Source of the DNA: Aristolochia californica
Taxonomy: Eukaryota; Streptophyta; Magnoliopsida; Piperales; Aristolochiaceae
DNA length: 64,000 nt
Direction: 5' to 3'
NCBI GenBank assembly: GCA_029961685.1
Contig: JARWKL010000013.1
Coordinates: 22,846,922-22,910,921 of the forward strand
Under the pieces are notes generated by a model. The model ran no database searches. It saw only the letters and a list, made by a program, of their open reading frames with translations, and was not told the origin of the DNA. The translations under genes and the position numbers were made by a program. Positions 35,650 to 46,661 of this stretch are shown here, piece after piece; within the stretch, counting starts at the first letter, position 1; each line of letters opens with the position of its first letter.

Positions 35650-35910
35650 AAAGAAGGGTTGATCGATCAATGAAACGGTATGATCGATCTTTTATAAAAC
35701 TCATTGATTAGTTATGTCTCATCAATTGATCAATCATGCTTTATAAAACTGCCCAAGTAGTGTTTTGATCGATAATGCTTTATAAACTATTTCTAGCAAT
35801 ATTCTGTATGATCGATCATGTCTATTCCTATGATCATGCTTCATAAGTTCTGCTAGACTGCATTTAGGATGATTGATTATGCCTATATAGGTTGATCGAT
35901 CATGCTTTAT
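35650..35910. repeat. Dispersed GATCGATCAT / TGCTTTATA motif cluster
   Basis: At least six imperfect copies of a TGATCGATCATGCTTTATAA-like phrase occur within 260 bp. It is probably a subrepeat of a decayed LTR element; no coding sense. Confidence 0.55.
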
Positions 35911-36697
35911 GCTAGTGTACCAATTTGAAATTTAAGCATGATATAGGCTAAACTAAGGGATTTAATAATTATAAATTATTTTATGCATAATTTTGAAAAA
36001 CTCCTTGGCCTAAAACTCCAATGCTCTTAACTACCTTAGGATTGAAATTTGGTTGACTGTCCTCATATTTGGCTAGAGTTCTTGATATTTTTCTATGTAA
36101 CTTGACTCTAGATCTTTAACTCTTCAAGCTTCTTATAGATGCTTCTTTAAGATGACTTGACATTTCATTTTTTGCATGAGGTTTATCTTGAATTTGTCTA
36201 TTCTTTTTCATTGACTTTGATTTATGTATCCTGAAGGAAATACATCTAAAATGCTTGAATTACCAATATCAACTTATTATCATTAACATATGGATGAGTG
36301 TCAACTTACTGATGAAATATGTTATTAGTGATTGCTATATAGTTTCTTATGATAATTTTTTTGCTAGTAGGAAAATGCCATTTGTTCATATGTTTTTGTA
36401 AAGAATTTAGTTTGTCTTTAAAATAGAATTTTTATTTTATATCTTTATATTTTAATTTTTATTGCATAAAATTTGAAACTCTAAAACATGCATTTTAAAT
36501 AAAATAAAAATAAATTTAACAAAAAAATCATTGTGTCACAAAATTTCAATGATACATAAAAATATATAAAATACATGAAAACAAAATTACATCCTTAAAT
36601 ATTTTAATTATAAAACTAGTTAATTAAGACTCTTACTTATTTAAGAAACTAACTTGTAACTCAAGTAGGAAACCATTCAACTAAGTCACTCATCTAT

Positions 36698-39402
36698 TGT
36701 TGATTTCTAGGGCTAATACATAAATACAATAGATCTTAAGAGAAGGAGAGAAGAGAAGAACTCTAGCTCTTGGGAGAGATGAGAGAAGAAACCAAGGGAG
36801 AGAAAGAAGAAGAAATGAGGGAGAGGCGTATAAAAGAATTTAAGCCAAGAAGAAGAGGCTTAAATGCTATACCTCATGACTTGAGGCTATATTTACAGTT
36901 GTAAGAATGTGTTTACAATTACTACAATGCCCTTAGGGCTACATGCTTCAAAAGAAAAAAAGACATCAGAGGACATACGCCAGTTTGCATAATTATAATT
37001 CAATGTCATCTCTATGAAAATTCTACTTATTTATTAGCCATGCCACCCCTACACATGTGGGTGTCTCTTAAAACTCCCCGTCAAGCTAGTGTTTGTAACT
37101 TCACTTGCAAATAATTTTGGTCAAGGAACTTGTGTGCTTGAAAAAGAAATTTTGATTGGCTTGCTTTGACTCCTATTTTGTTCACATCTTGTTTGTAGTT
37201 TTCATCTTGTTCTCATTTTGTCTCCCCTATACTTGGATATTTTGGCCACATAAAACTTGATTGACACAACACGTGGAATTCTTTATTATTGGTTACCTCT
37301 TTCTTGTACTTCTTCTTCTACTTCTCCCCCTCAAGCTTGGGATCTCTTTGTTCTTTACCAAGAGACCCAACTTGCACAGTATAATGGTGAGAGTAGAAAA
37401 ATCACTCTTAGCCATACTACAAAGCTTCATACACCACTTAAAATAGTCATAATCTAAAACACACTCCGCTAAATTTCATCAAATCAGATAACTTCTGCAA
37501 AGTCGTCGTACTAGAGTATATAGTACAAGTGTCCCAAATCTATTTGGATGATTCTAAGTGGATAACATTGTTGGCTACATGCTCTTCCATACTATTAATA
37601 AACTAACTAATTACCAAATTATCATCCTTAATCCACTTTAGATAGGATTGACTTTCTTCAGTGGTAAAGATTTGGTTAAGTGATCGAGAAGGTCTCGAAT
37701 AATAAGAAATCTTCTAACCGATTGAGACTAACTAAGATAATTGGATAGTCCTCTTAAGGGAATGGTAGTAATTTTGAGTATGTCACTCTTACTACTTGTA
37801 TTCCCTTCAGCCATCTTAGTTTAGCAAATACTTAGCAAAGCACAAACAAGAAGAGTTGTAACTCCAATTGAGATCCAATCAAACTATATTTTCAATTAAG
37901 ATGGTGCAATTGCTATAACCCAATATTTAAGAGCTGATTAGGACTGAAGTAAGGTCACTTTGTAAAGCTTGAGAACAACTTAAAGCAATGATATGTAACC
38001 CGAGTTAGGGATTTTTCCTCCCAATTCGAGTTTTAACCTAAGAGAGACCCTTTTAAGGGTTCAAAACAATTCGAACTTGTATTCAAATTGAGACCTCATG
38101 GGAAGCTCATGTTTGCCAAAAAAATCCATAGTTCAAATTTTAAAATAGTCCTCTTAATCAAATTTGAACAACCTTCTTTTAAATACAAGATACTTTCAAA
38201 TAAAGATCAGTTCTTATCCACTATATTAGCCATTAAATTAGGCTCCAAATAAACCAAAAATATGCCTTAAATGGAGTAGATCAATTAATCATTCAATATC
38301 AATTCAAATCCTTTTTTTCTTCAAAAAATCAAGAACTCAGATGTTAGTTCTTCACCTAAGCTTGGCTTAACTTTTCCTTTTGATAGGTGTCATATTTATC
38401 ACTTAAAAAGACACATTTTCCTTACTCAATTCCAAAAATCATTTAGGCAATGAAATTGCTCATAAGTTCTAAGGGTTGGATAAGGAATTAAAAATTTTCA
38501 AAATTCATAAATCAATAAAACCAGCTGCTCTTTGAGCTTGGCAAAGTGCCACAAAAAATTTCTTTATGTTTGGAGAATCCGACTACCATAAATCATAAAA
38601 TAACTTGATTTAATCCAAAAAAATCAAGTAAACTACAGGTCTTGAATATGAGAGATCAAACTAAGTCTCAATCAAGTCTCATATAATTCTTCCATCATAT
38701 AACCATCAACTTCATAATCAATAGGTCGTCATACTTTGTAGGCAACCGATTTTGATCAAAATTGTTATATTTGAGTGCAAGAAGATCAAGGTAATAATAT
38801 CCTTTAAACACTAAGTATTAGCTTTTACAACTTCTCATATGAAAGACATTTGTTTCTTGATGTAATAGAGAAATTAAGGGCACGGTATATACTATGAATG
38901 TATGGAAAAAAATAACCAGAAATCACTTATCTTTCCATGGTTGAATTTCTTCCTTCAAGAGCACCTTGCATGAAACCTTCAAAGGTACTTGAGCATCACT
39001 TCAACGTGGGAGTCCTAAATCCTTAGATCTGATGCCATGTAGAATTTAGGACTCCATATTGATCTCAAGCCAAAGAGGGAGAGGAGAAGGAAAGGAAGAA
39101 AAGAAGAAGAGAGAAAAGAAAGAGAGTTTAGATATCGACTTCCAAGAAAAGAGAAAGGAGAGTTTGGATGAGTTTGAGAAGAGAGAAGAGAACTTAAATG
39201 CTCTACCTCTTAGCCAAGTGCCTCAATTTATAATTTTTTGAGTGTATGTTACAATGACTATAATGCACTTAGGGCTACAACCATACAATAGAAGAGATAT
39301 AAATAGACAAGTAATTATATCTTCATGCCATATTTATGAAAGACTTTTTATTTACCAAGATGCCACCTCTTGGACATGTGGACTTGAGCCCATCTTCTAA
39401 CA
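36698..39402 (-). mobile_element. Element E: noncoding LTR retrotransposon
   Basis: Two related terminal regions, 36698-37073 and 39038-39402, share GAGAGAAGAAC-type, AATGCTCTACCTC-type and CTTAGGGCTACA segments. A minus-strand primer-like site TGGCATCAGATC adjoins 39038, and a purine tract adjoins 37073. The interior of about 1.96 kb has no pol domain. 37240-37420 is similar to parts of elements D (57720-57830) and F (59690-59850). I found no clear target duplication, so the ends may be off by a few bases. Confidence 0.65.
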
Positions 39403-40608
39403 AAGTGTATAGCTGAACCAAGTAAGATACATGTGGATTTATTCAAAAGGGAGATTGAAGGATTTGAAGAGATGTTCACATCCTACTGAAGGTTGTTGTA
39501 GTGAGAAAAGGTCGTTTACCATTATTGGTAAAGGTCTTCTACTCGAATTTAGAAGTGGAGGAGTTTGGGCCGAACAACTTGAAGTCGACCTCCTATGTGA
39601 AGAAGATGACATCTATTCAATCTATGGAGCTTAACAACCTCCTTAGCTCCATATTTTTAGGAATGACTCGCTAATCTGTCACCTGTGGAGTCTTCCAATG
39701 ATCGCTAGGTATGTTCTCCTCATTCATCTCCAGTAGTTTATGGACCACCTTATGATACTTAGCCGATTACTCTTTGCAAATAGTCCTACTCCATTACTGT
39801 TAGACCTCCATCCACTTTACTCCTTATCTCTCATTATGTTTCCACTCACCATTTATCTCTGAGTTGTGTCTCTTTTTTGCCTCAGTGTCTTCTTTCACCG
39901 TTCCTACCTGCTATGAGGACGCTTTCACTTATTCAAGGTGGAAATCTGCCATGGATGAACAGATTCAGATTATTTACCACAATTCCACTTGACATTTGGT
40001 CACTCTTCCACCAAGAAAAAAGGCAGTCAGGTGCAAATGGGTTTTCTCCCTAAAGTATTATCCAAATGGTTCTATTGCTAGATACAAGGCTCGGTTGGTT
40101 CCTAAAGGTTATACTCAGTCTTACGGTGTAGATTATAATGAAAATTTTTCACCTATTGCCACGATGAACACGGTCCAAGTTCTTTTTTGTCTAGCTACCA
40201 ATTTTAAATGGGAGTTACATAAGTTAGATGTCAAGAATGCTTTCTTGAATGATATACTCTCTGAGGAATGTGTGTCGACTAGTTCCTTGGGATTAAAGTT
40301 CTTCAATTTAGACATGGTATAATTCTAACACAAAGGAAATACGTACTTGATTTGTTGAAGGAAACCGCGTTGCTTGGATACAAGCCTGCAGACACACCAA
40401 TGGAACCTAATGTTAAGTTGTATGCAAGAACTGCTGGTGATGTTGATGTTGGTTTCAATGATTAGTTGAGAAGTTGATCTATATCAAAATCACAAGACCA
40501 GATATTTCCTACTTGGTCAGTGTTATCAGCTAATATATACATCAACCACAATAATCACATTGGGAAACATTTGAAAGAATCCTTCAGTATCTCAAGAAAA
40601 GTCCAAGT

Positions 40609-42433
40609 TAGGGGTGGCTTCGAACCGAGTTGGCTCGCGAGCAGCTCGAGCTCGGCTCGGTACCGGCTGAGTTCGATTCGGTATCTCTCGATCTCAAGCC
40701 GAGCTCGAGATTTGGCTCATTTAAATTAACGAGCCTAGCTCGACCGTAGCCGAGTTCGGCTCAACGGACTCGTTAATTTAACTAGCAGCGGGATTCGGGG
40801 GATATGGGAAATTTTTCGGGTTTCTCGGTGTCGGAACCGGAAGAGAGTCGCGTCATCTTCCATTCCGTCTCTGCGATTCCCATGCCCTTCAGCTCCATAT
40901 AGTTCTTGACCTCCCTCGCAATCATCTCCCTCGCTCCTCCCCAAAAATTTGCCTCACCATTCCTCGCTGGAGAACACCAGTTACGGCAAGCTGGGCTCCT
41001 CTGGCTCGAAGCCCACCACCATTGACGATCATGATTCCGTCTCCCTCCACAGAAACCAGGAAATTACTCTTTGTCTTATTCTTCGTCTTCAATTTTGCTT
41101 TGCCATCTCTTTGACTTATTTTGGATCTGTCTCGTCTAATTCTGCTACCCCTGATAATTACAGAAGGAAGCAGGAAACGGTAGCGAAAAGAAAGCGAACT
41201 CAGGAAGGTCCTCCATTTCCACCAAGAGAAGTAGAGCGGCTGCGATTCATAATCAATCTGAACGTGTAAGCCATCCAAAATTCTGTTCTAGTTCTTGAAT
41301 ATGAAATTCAAACACAAGATACAAAACAAATCTTCGTTTTGTCTTCAAAATCTAAAAGAGATTTAACTAATATTGTAAGAAATTGCTTGATTCTTACTTC
41401 TGAATTTTACTTAGATTTGGTCTTCATTTCACAACGCCTCTCCTACGAACAACCACAACTATGGCTGACCAACTTTGGACCTTGCTGTGTATTTCTCCTG
41501 ATTTTTGTAGAAAAACTGGAATAGTGATGATCCACAAGAAGAACCTTTATGGAATGTTTATCTTTCTCCCATGTTGAATTTTCATAAACATGTCGATCTA
41601 TTCGTATAATCAGTTCTTAAAGTGCTGCAGTGCCCCATTTCTCCATAAAATATTTATGTTGCAGTCGAATCCAAGCAATAGTATTTTAATAGAAACAGTT
41701 CCAGTACTCTTGAAAATAATCTGCTACTATTATCGTTCAATAACGAGGTTTGTTTTCAGAAAAGGAGAGATATTATCAACCAGAGAACGAAGACGCTGCA
41801 GAAATTGGTACCAAACTCCAGTAAGGTATATTAAATAGCGGAATCCTAAAAACCTCGGTGTTTCGTCTCTATCCACGAATTAATTAGCCTTTTTGGAAGA
41901 GTGTTTAGACTATTTTATGGAGTGTATGGACTGTATAAATACTTTCATGAAGTGTTTATGGAATGTATAAATAATTTCATGGATAATTTTATGCAAGTAT
42001 TATGTATATAGATTATGTCCAATTTTAAATAGAGGTCATGCCAAATTTTAAACAAGTATTATATACATTGATTATGCCCAATTTTAAGTAGAGGTCATGC
42101 CCAATCTTATACAGGTATTATATATATAGGTTATGCCCAATTTTATGTAAAAGTTATGCCTAATTTTATGTAAAATGTATGCATAATTTTATATACAAAT
42201 ATTTAATATATATGTTTTGAAAAGTTTTAGATGTATGTTGAAGCTTGAGCTCGGCTCGAAGCTCGGCTCAAACTCGGTTAAAAATTTTGGGCTCGAGCTC
42301 GATAACAATTTTAAGCTCAAGACTGGGCTCGGCTCGAGCTCGAGCTCGAGTTTGAAATATTTAAATCAAGCTCGGCTCGAACATAGACAAGTTCGGGCTC
42401 GGCTCGGCTCGGCTCGGCTCGATGCCACCCCTA
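40609..42433 (+). mobile_element. Non-autonomous hAT element carrying bHLH exons
   Basis: The ends are inverted repeats TAGGGGTGGC(T/A)TCGA, flanked by an 8-bp duplication GTCCAAGT (40601-40608) and GTCCAGGT (42434-42441), the hAT signature. Both subterminal regions are packed with GAGCTCGGCTCG motifs (40620-40790 and 42235-42425), likely transposase-binding repeats. No transposase is present. The interior holds exons of a host transcription-factor gene together with an intron. Confidence 0.9.
40970..41825 (+). pseudogene. Captured UNE10/PIF7-like bHLH gene fragment
   Basis: Three exon-like pieces lie inside the hAT element. 40970-41058 reads SYGKLGSSGS and DDHDSV, like the segment before the bHLH in this family. 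41164-41265 is open, ends with KRSRAAAIHNQSER, and is followed by the donor GTAAGC. 41760-41825 follows the acceptor TTTTCAG and encodes 22 residues from KRRD to LVPNSSK, before GTATAT. This is the basic region and first helix of the bHLH domain with its usual exon borders. The rest of helix-loop-helix is missing, so it could not make a normal factor. Intron retention (41266-41759) shows capture from DNA, not mRNA. Confidence 0.85.
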
Positions 42434-43100
42434 GTCCAGGTTAAGACTTGCTATATAAATGTTATGGTCATATATAAATTGAAGGCTTTGTTGATGCTGA
42501 CTGGGTTGGGTCCCCTATTGACAAAAAATTCACCTCTAGTTACAACACAACTATTGGGGGCAATCTAGTCACCTAGAGAAGCAAAATACAAAATGTAGTG
42601 GCTAGATCGACGGGGAAGCGGAATATCTAGCTAATGTCACTTGCAGTAAATGAATTTTTGTGGTTAAAATCATTCATGACCGAGCTTGGGTTCCAAATAA
42701 CCAAGGATGTACAACTTCACTGTGACAATCAGGCATCTATCCATATTGCAAACAATCGAGTGTTTCATGAGAAAACCAAACACATTGAGATAGATTATCA
42801 TTTTATACGAGAGAAACTTCAACTCGGAATAATAATTGTAGAATTTTCCTCTTAGCTTTGAGAATCAATCAAATCCTGAATGCTTAGTAAAAATATCAAC
42901 TATTTGATTTTTTAGTTATAACAAATATAATTCTAATTACTTGGTTCGAACCATCTCTCCAATGAAGGGGGGGTTAGTCAACATGAATCAAGAGATGAAG
43001 CTCATCCTAATTATGTAGGTCATTCAAAGAAACCCTTAGTGGGCACTAGCACTGACTTCAAATAAATGAAGTAGGTAATCTAGATGAAGCCACCCCAAGC

Positions 43101-43290
43101 TTAAGCTGTGGAATCAGGAATCCACAGTATTTTCCGAGTCATCCACTTGAAGCCATCGGGATGCATTTCTTCCACCCGATTTTTTTTTCTTCTCCCTTTC
43201 GACTTCTTCATCTTCACAGTCCTTTCTCCCTTTTGGCCTCTCTCCCACTTTTCCCTCCTCGTCTCTCTTCTCCCTCTCAGCCTCCCTCCC
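43101..43290 (-). pseudogene. Continuation of the captured frame beyond the solo LTR
   Basis: The minus strand is open here (RGRRETRREKWERGQKGER, then HPDGFKWMTRK). It continues the frame at 44851-45162 when the solo LTR and one target-duplication copy are ignored. The sequence is highly basic and I do not recognise it. Confidence 0.35.
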
Positions 43291-43884
43291 CCTACTGTTG
43301 AGTAATGTGGAGTCTGGTCCACACGGCTCGAGTAGGTGGGCCCAAGGGACACAGAGGACCACTCGGATTTCTCTAGCGCGTGTTGTACTCAAGACATTGA
43401 ATGAAGGTTTCTCTTGGTTGATTAATTTCTCTCCCTTAGAACTTACAGTGAGATAGCGAAAAACAGACGCTCTTCGGGAATGAGTTACAGAGTAAGCTCA
43501 GGATTCTCGACGCCGAGAGAAAAACGGAGAAAGCTCAGGACTCTCGGCGCCGGGAGAAAAACAAAGTATCTCGGGACTGAGATACAAAAAGGGGCTCGAC
43601 GAGCGCCAATGGTGCCGAAAGAGAGGAGGCTTCTCACCGTCGTGAGAAGAGACGCTGTTGTCGGAAGGAGGCACGGGCCTCGGTGTTGTCGCCGGAAGAG
43701 ATGAGCTCTGAGACTCGGTGTTGTAGCCGGAAGAGAGGAACTCTGAGACTCATTGTTGTTGCCTGAAGAATAGATCTCTCGGGCTTGCTGTAACAGTGCG
43801 TCGTTGTGCGCTGTGTGAGCAGAAGAAGAGAGAGGTTGTGAAGGGCGACACTATTTCTGAACAGAGGAGGCTCGAGAGGCTGAG

Positions 43885-44000
43885 AGGGCTTTGGTCTAGC
43901 CAAGGATGATACTGTTGTGAGAGGGCTTTGGTCTAGCCGAGGACGACGCTGTCGTGAGAGGGCTTTGGTCTAGCCGAGGACTACGCTGTGAGAGGGCTTT
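43885..44000. repeat. Tandem repeat of about 38 bp within the solo LTR
   Basis: GAGAGGGCTTTGGTCTAGCC recurs three times, with a fourth partial copy. Confidence 0.85.
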
Positions 44001-44307
44001 GGATTCATTGCTGCCGGGAAGAGAGAAGTTCACGGGACTCCGACGCTGCTGCCATCGAATGAAGCTTCGACGGTGCTGCTCGAATAGAGAAGGTTCAGGA
44101 CTTACAGAAACAGAGCTTGGGTTCTGAACGAGTGGGAGCTGGTTTTTGTGTTCCTCAGAAACAGGGGATCTCTCGCTAGGGAATTACAGTGAGAGAATCA
44201 CTTACAGAGAAGGGCTCTCAGAACTCTCTCGAGATTTCGTATCAGTGCCTGGGTGTGCACCAGGAAGACGAAGTTGCGGTGAGAAGCTTCGGTCTCATCG
44301 GGATTCG

Positions 44308-44597
44308 GCGTTGTTGCTGGTAGAGGCAGTAGGGAGGCTTTCCGGTGATACCGCTGGTAGAGGCAACAGGGAGGCTTTCGGTGATACTGCTGGTAGAGGC
44401 AGCAGGGAGGCTTTCCGGTGATGCTGCTGGTAGAGGCAATAGAGAGGCGTTCCGGTGATGCTGCTGGTAAAGGCAGCAGAGAGGCCTTTCGATGATGCTG
44501 CTGGTAGAGGCAGCAGGGAGGCGTTCCGGTGATGCTACTGGTAGAGGCAGTAGAGAGACGTTCTGGTGTTTTTGGTAGAGGCAACAAGGAGAGGTGA
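44308..44597. repeat. Minisatellite of about 37 bp, eight units, within the solo LTR
   Basis: GCTGGTAGAGGCAGCAGGGA-type units repeat eight times with small changes. The long minus-strand frame across it (repeating CCLYQQ) is a by-product of the repeat, not a gene. Confidence 0.9.
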
Positions 44598-44850
44598 TTC
44601 TGCGTCATTCTAGAAGAGAGGCTCTCGACACCCGTCACTGTTGTTACAGAGAACTCTTTGGATTTGTTGTAATGGTGAGGTTGTGTACTGCTGTGAGTGC
44701 AAACCTTATTGAGATTCATCAAGTAATAAAATCTTCTGCAGCTCCCGTGGACGTAGGCAATTTGTCGAACCATGTATATCTTTGTGTCGTGCGTGGTTAT
44801 CGATTACTTGTTACTTTGTTGTCATCGTCATTTTTTTCCCTAACACCTAC

Positions 44851-45162
44851 TTCCTCTCGCTGCTTTCCTCCCCTCGGCCTCCACCCCCTGTTCCTTCTCA
44901 ATTCCATGTCGTCGTCAACCATCCTAGCTCCAGAATTAGTAGACACCGCGAAGGAAATCGAAGAAGCTAGCGACAATGCTTGACCTACAAAAGATGGCAA
45001 ATAGGAGGCCAAGGGAGGTGGAGATGGAGAAGGTGAACCGTGGTGCGTGTCTGGCAAGCGATGGTGGTCGTTGATGTTGTCGCCGATGTGCAACTTCCGA
45101 AGGAGGTGTTTCATCTTCGACATGGTGGAGATCCGGACGGCAGGGTGAGTGGATGCTCCCAT
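44851..45162 (-). pseudogene. Captured N-terminus of an EDR1-like MAPKKK
   Basis: The minus-strand frame contains MSKMKHLLRKLHIG followed by NDHHRL and a Ser/Pro-rich stretch. This matches the N-terminus of EDR1-like Raf-type kinases (MKHLLRKLHIGGG, then a Ser/Pro-rich linker). The EDR1 and kinase domains are absent. It lies inside a TIR element, and the solo LTR cuts the frame. Confidence 0.55.
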
Positions 45163-45739
45163 CCTTTGGAAAACTGAGAAGAAGGGAGAAATGGGGTGAA
45201 GGATAGTGTTAACGTATGCACCCCTCTGCCAAAGGAGATTCCATTATTCCGCTGCAAGAGAGTGGGCTTACGGGTGAAGCTACCATCGATAGTTTATTAA
45301 TAAATTAATTAGTTTATTTATTATATTTATTTATGTTATTTTTTACTTTTTTTTAAATTAATCAATGCACAGTTAATTGTCACACATAATTACTGTATTA
45401 ATGTACAATAAAATGCAATCATTAATTAATATAATATCTTATTTAATTAATTAGTATATTAATATATTTTAATTCTACATTAAATTACTTATTAGTGTAG
45501 TAATCATGTTTGTTTTGGTTAATTTGGTGTTTAGGTATACATGTTCTATTTAAGTATATTATTACAAGTTACTCATTTTCATGTTTTGGTTATATTTTTC
45601 ATTTTGGGGCACTAACACTAGAAACTGTTTTCCAATACACTTGAACTTGTCTACACTAATACCCAACTTGAAGTTGAAGTTGAAGTTGAAACAAATGCGG
45701 CCCTATTAGTGTAGACTTGTTATAATCCATTTGTATACT

Positions 45740-46427
45740 TGGACCTATTTATGAAGATTCCATCTTTAGTTTGAAGCACTTGAAGTCCAAGGAAAATGTG
45801 AATTTGTGCATCAAACTCATTTCAAAATAATTTTTCATAACTTTGGCAAATTCTTCACATAGGGAGGTGTTTTTTAGAGCTAAATATGATATCAACCACA
45901 TAAATTTGGACAATAATCAAGTTTTCATCATGACTCTTGGTAAATAATGTTTTATCCACGCTACCTCTCTTATAACCGTTTTTTCTCAAGGAATTCACTA
46001 AGCCTCTTATACGAAGCTCTAGGAGCTCGATTTAAGCCATATAGAGCTTTGTAAAAATTTTAGACATGGTATAGACCAGACATTTTTAGCTCCTAGAAAA
46101 CTTTTGATTTTTAAGTGCCCTTACCAAATTTTTCTTGCTAGTTTATTCAATGAATCCATAGCAATATGTACAATTTGCTTTTGCCATAACTAAGACTCAT
46201 GTAAGTTGGCATCTATACATATAGCACTAAATGAGTGTGTGTCTAAAATGATGACATTATATGATTTTTTATTTCTATGACTCTCTAGTAGTACATCATC
46301 ATTTGCATTTTTCACTACATATTATTTTCAAATAAAACTTTATTTCCTTTGTCAAAAAATTGATTAACACATAGAAAATCATGCATCAATCCTTTTGCAT
46401 AATAAACATTTGAGATATGAGAGTTAG
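45740..46427 (-). pseudogene. Copia pol fragment, antisense
   Basis: On the minus strand, 46300-46420 reads YYAKGLMHDFLCVNQFFDKGN (protease to pre-integrase link). 46110-46200 reads MDSLNKLARK (GAG-pre-integrase). 45950-46050 gives a stop-broken version of KALYGLKQAPRAWYERLSEFL of RT. The integrase core is deleted. Heavily mutated. Confidence 0.7.
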
Positions 46428-46661
46428 TGTTGGACCAGGTGGCTTCTCAAGAGGGGGTGAATTGAGGATTACAAATTAAAACTTTACTCAAGGCGTGAAA
46501 ATAAAAAAGATGCAAATAAGCAAATTCAAATAAAACGCATTCACACAACATAAAGATAACAGAAGATTTTTTTGTTATCGATATTTCCCTATTGGTATTC
46601 ATAGCCCAAGAACCCAAGAAAATGAGACTCTAAGTGGATTTGAGTACAATGAGCTTCTATT
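46428..46661 (+). repeat. LTR-like fragment
   Basis: It starts TGTTGGACCAGGTGGC and runs AAGAGGGGGTGAATTG, like many plant LTR starts. A related stretch is at 34940-34970. It is cut by element C at 46662. Confidence 0.4.

Larger units (their letters stand above)
33690..36697. other. Intergenic, decayed transposon DNA
   Basis: Apart from a copia RT scrap and a motif-rich stretch given separately, I see no gene. Around 34940-34970 a CAGGTGACTTTTAAAGAGGGG segment resembles 46435-46460 and is probably a relic of the same LTR family. Confidence 0.4.
39640..42900 (+). mobile_element. Copia pol fragment, interrupted by a hAT element
   Basis: 39950-40260 is RT (GCKWVFSLKYYPNGSIA-like and KLDVKNAFLNDILSEE). 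An internal deletion joins it to a later RT-RNase H linker (40300-40600). After the hAT insertion (40609-42433), RNase H resumes at 42460-42855 (DADWVGSPIDKK, LHCDNQASIHIANN, KTKHIEIDYHFI). Stops and frameshifts are present throughout. No LTRs could be assigned. Confidence 0.8.
43296..44845 (+). repeat. Solo LTR, 1,550 bp, with perfect target duplication
   Basis: It begins TGTTGAGTAATGTGG and ends TCCCTAACA. The 5-bp duplication CCTAC lies at 43291-43295 and 44846-44850. Near its end is GACGTAGGCAATTTG, a phrase found close to the 3' end of many plant copia LTRs. The body is built of short tandem repeats. No internal region remains, so this is a product of LTR-LTR recombination. A related GC-rich block lies at 61080-61640. 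Confidence 0.85.
42967..45715. mobile_element. TIR element related to 20060-21223, with captured gene and nested solo LTR
   Basis: The left end GGGGGGGTTAGTCAACA (42967) matches the TIR of 20060-21223. 45300-45670 is similar to the reverse complement of that element's 20130-20480. The right terminus was not found cleanly; similarity stops near 45670, and sequence ending about 45715 follows. Inside are an EDR1-like kinase fragment on the minus strand and a 1.55-kb solo LTR. No transposase was seen. The border calls are approximate. Confidence 0.5.

Noticed and set aside
44198..44773. Minus-strand frame of 191 codons with repeated CCLYQQ/HHRK phrases
   Set aside because: It is the translation of the 37-bp minisatellite in the solo LTR. 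Frames on the other strand and in other phases are repetitive too.
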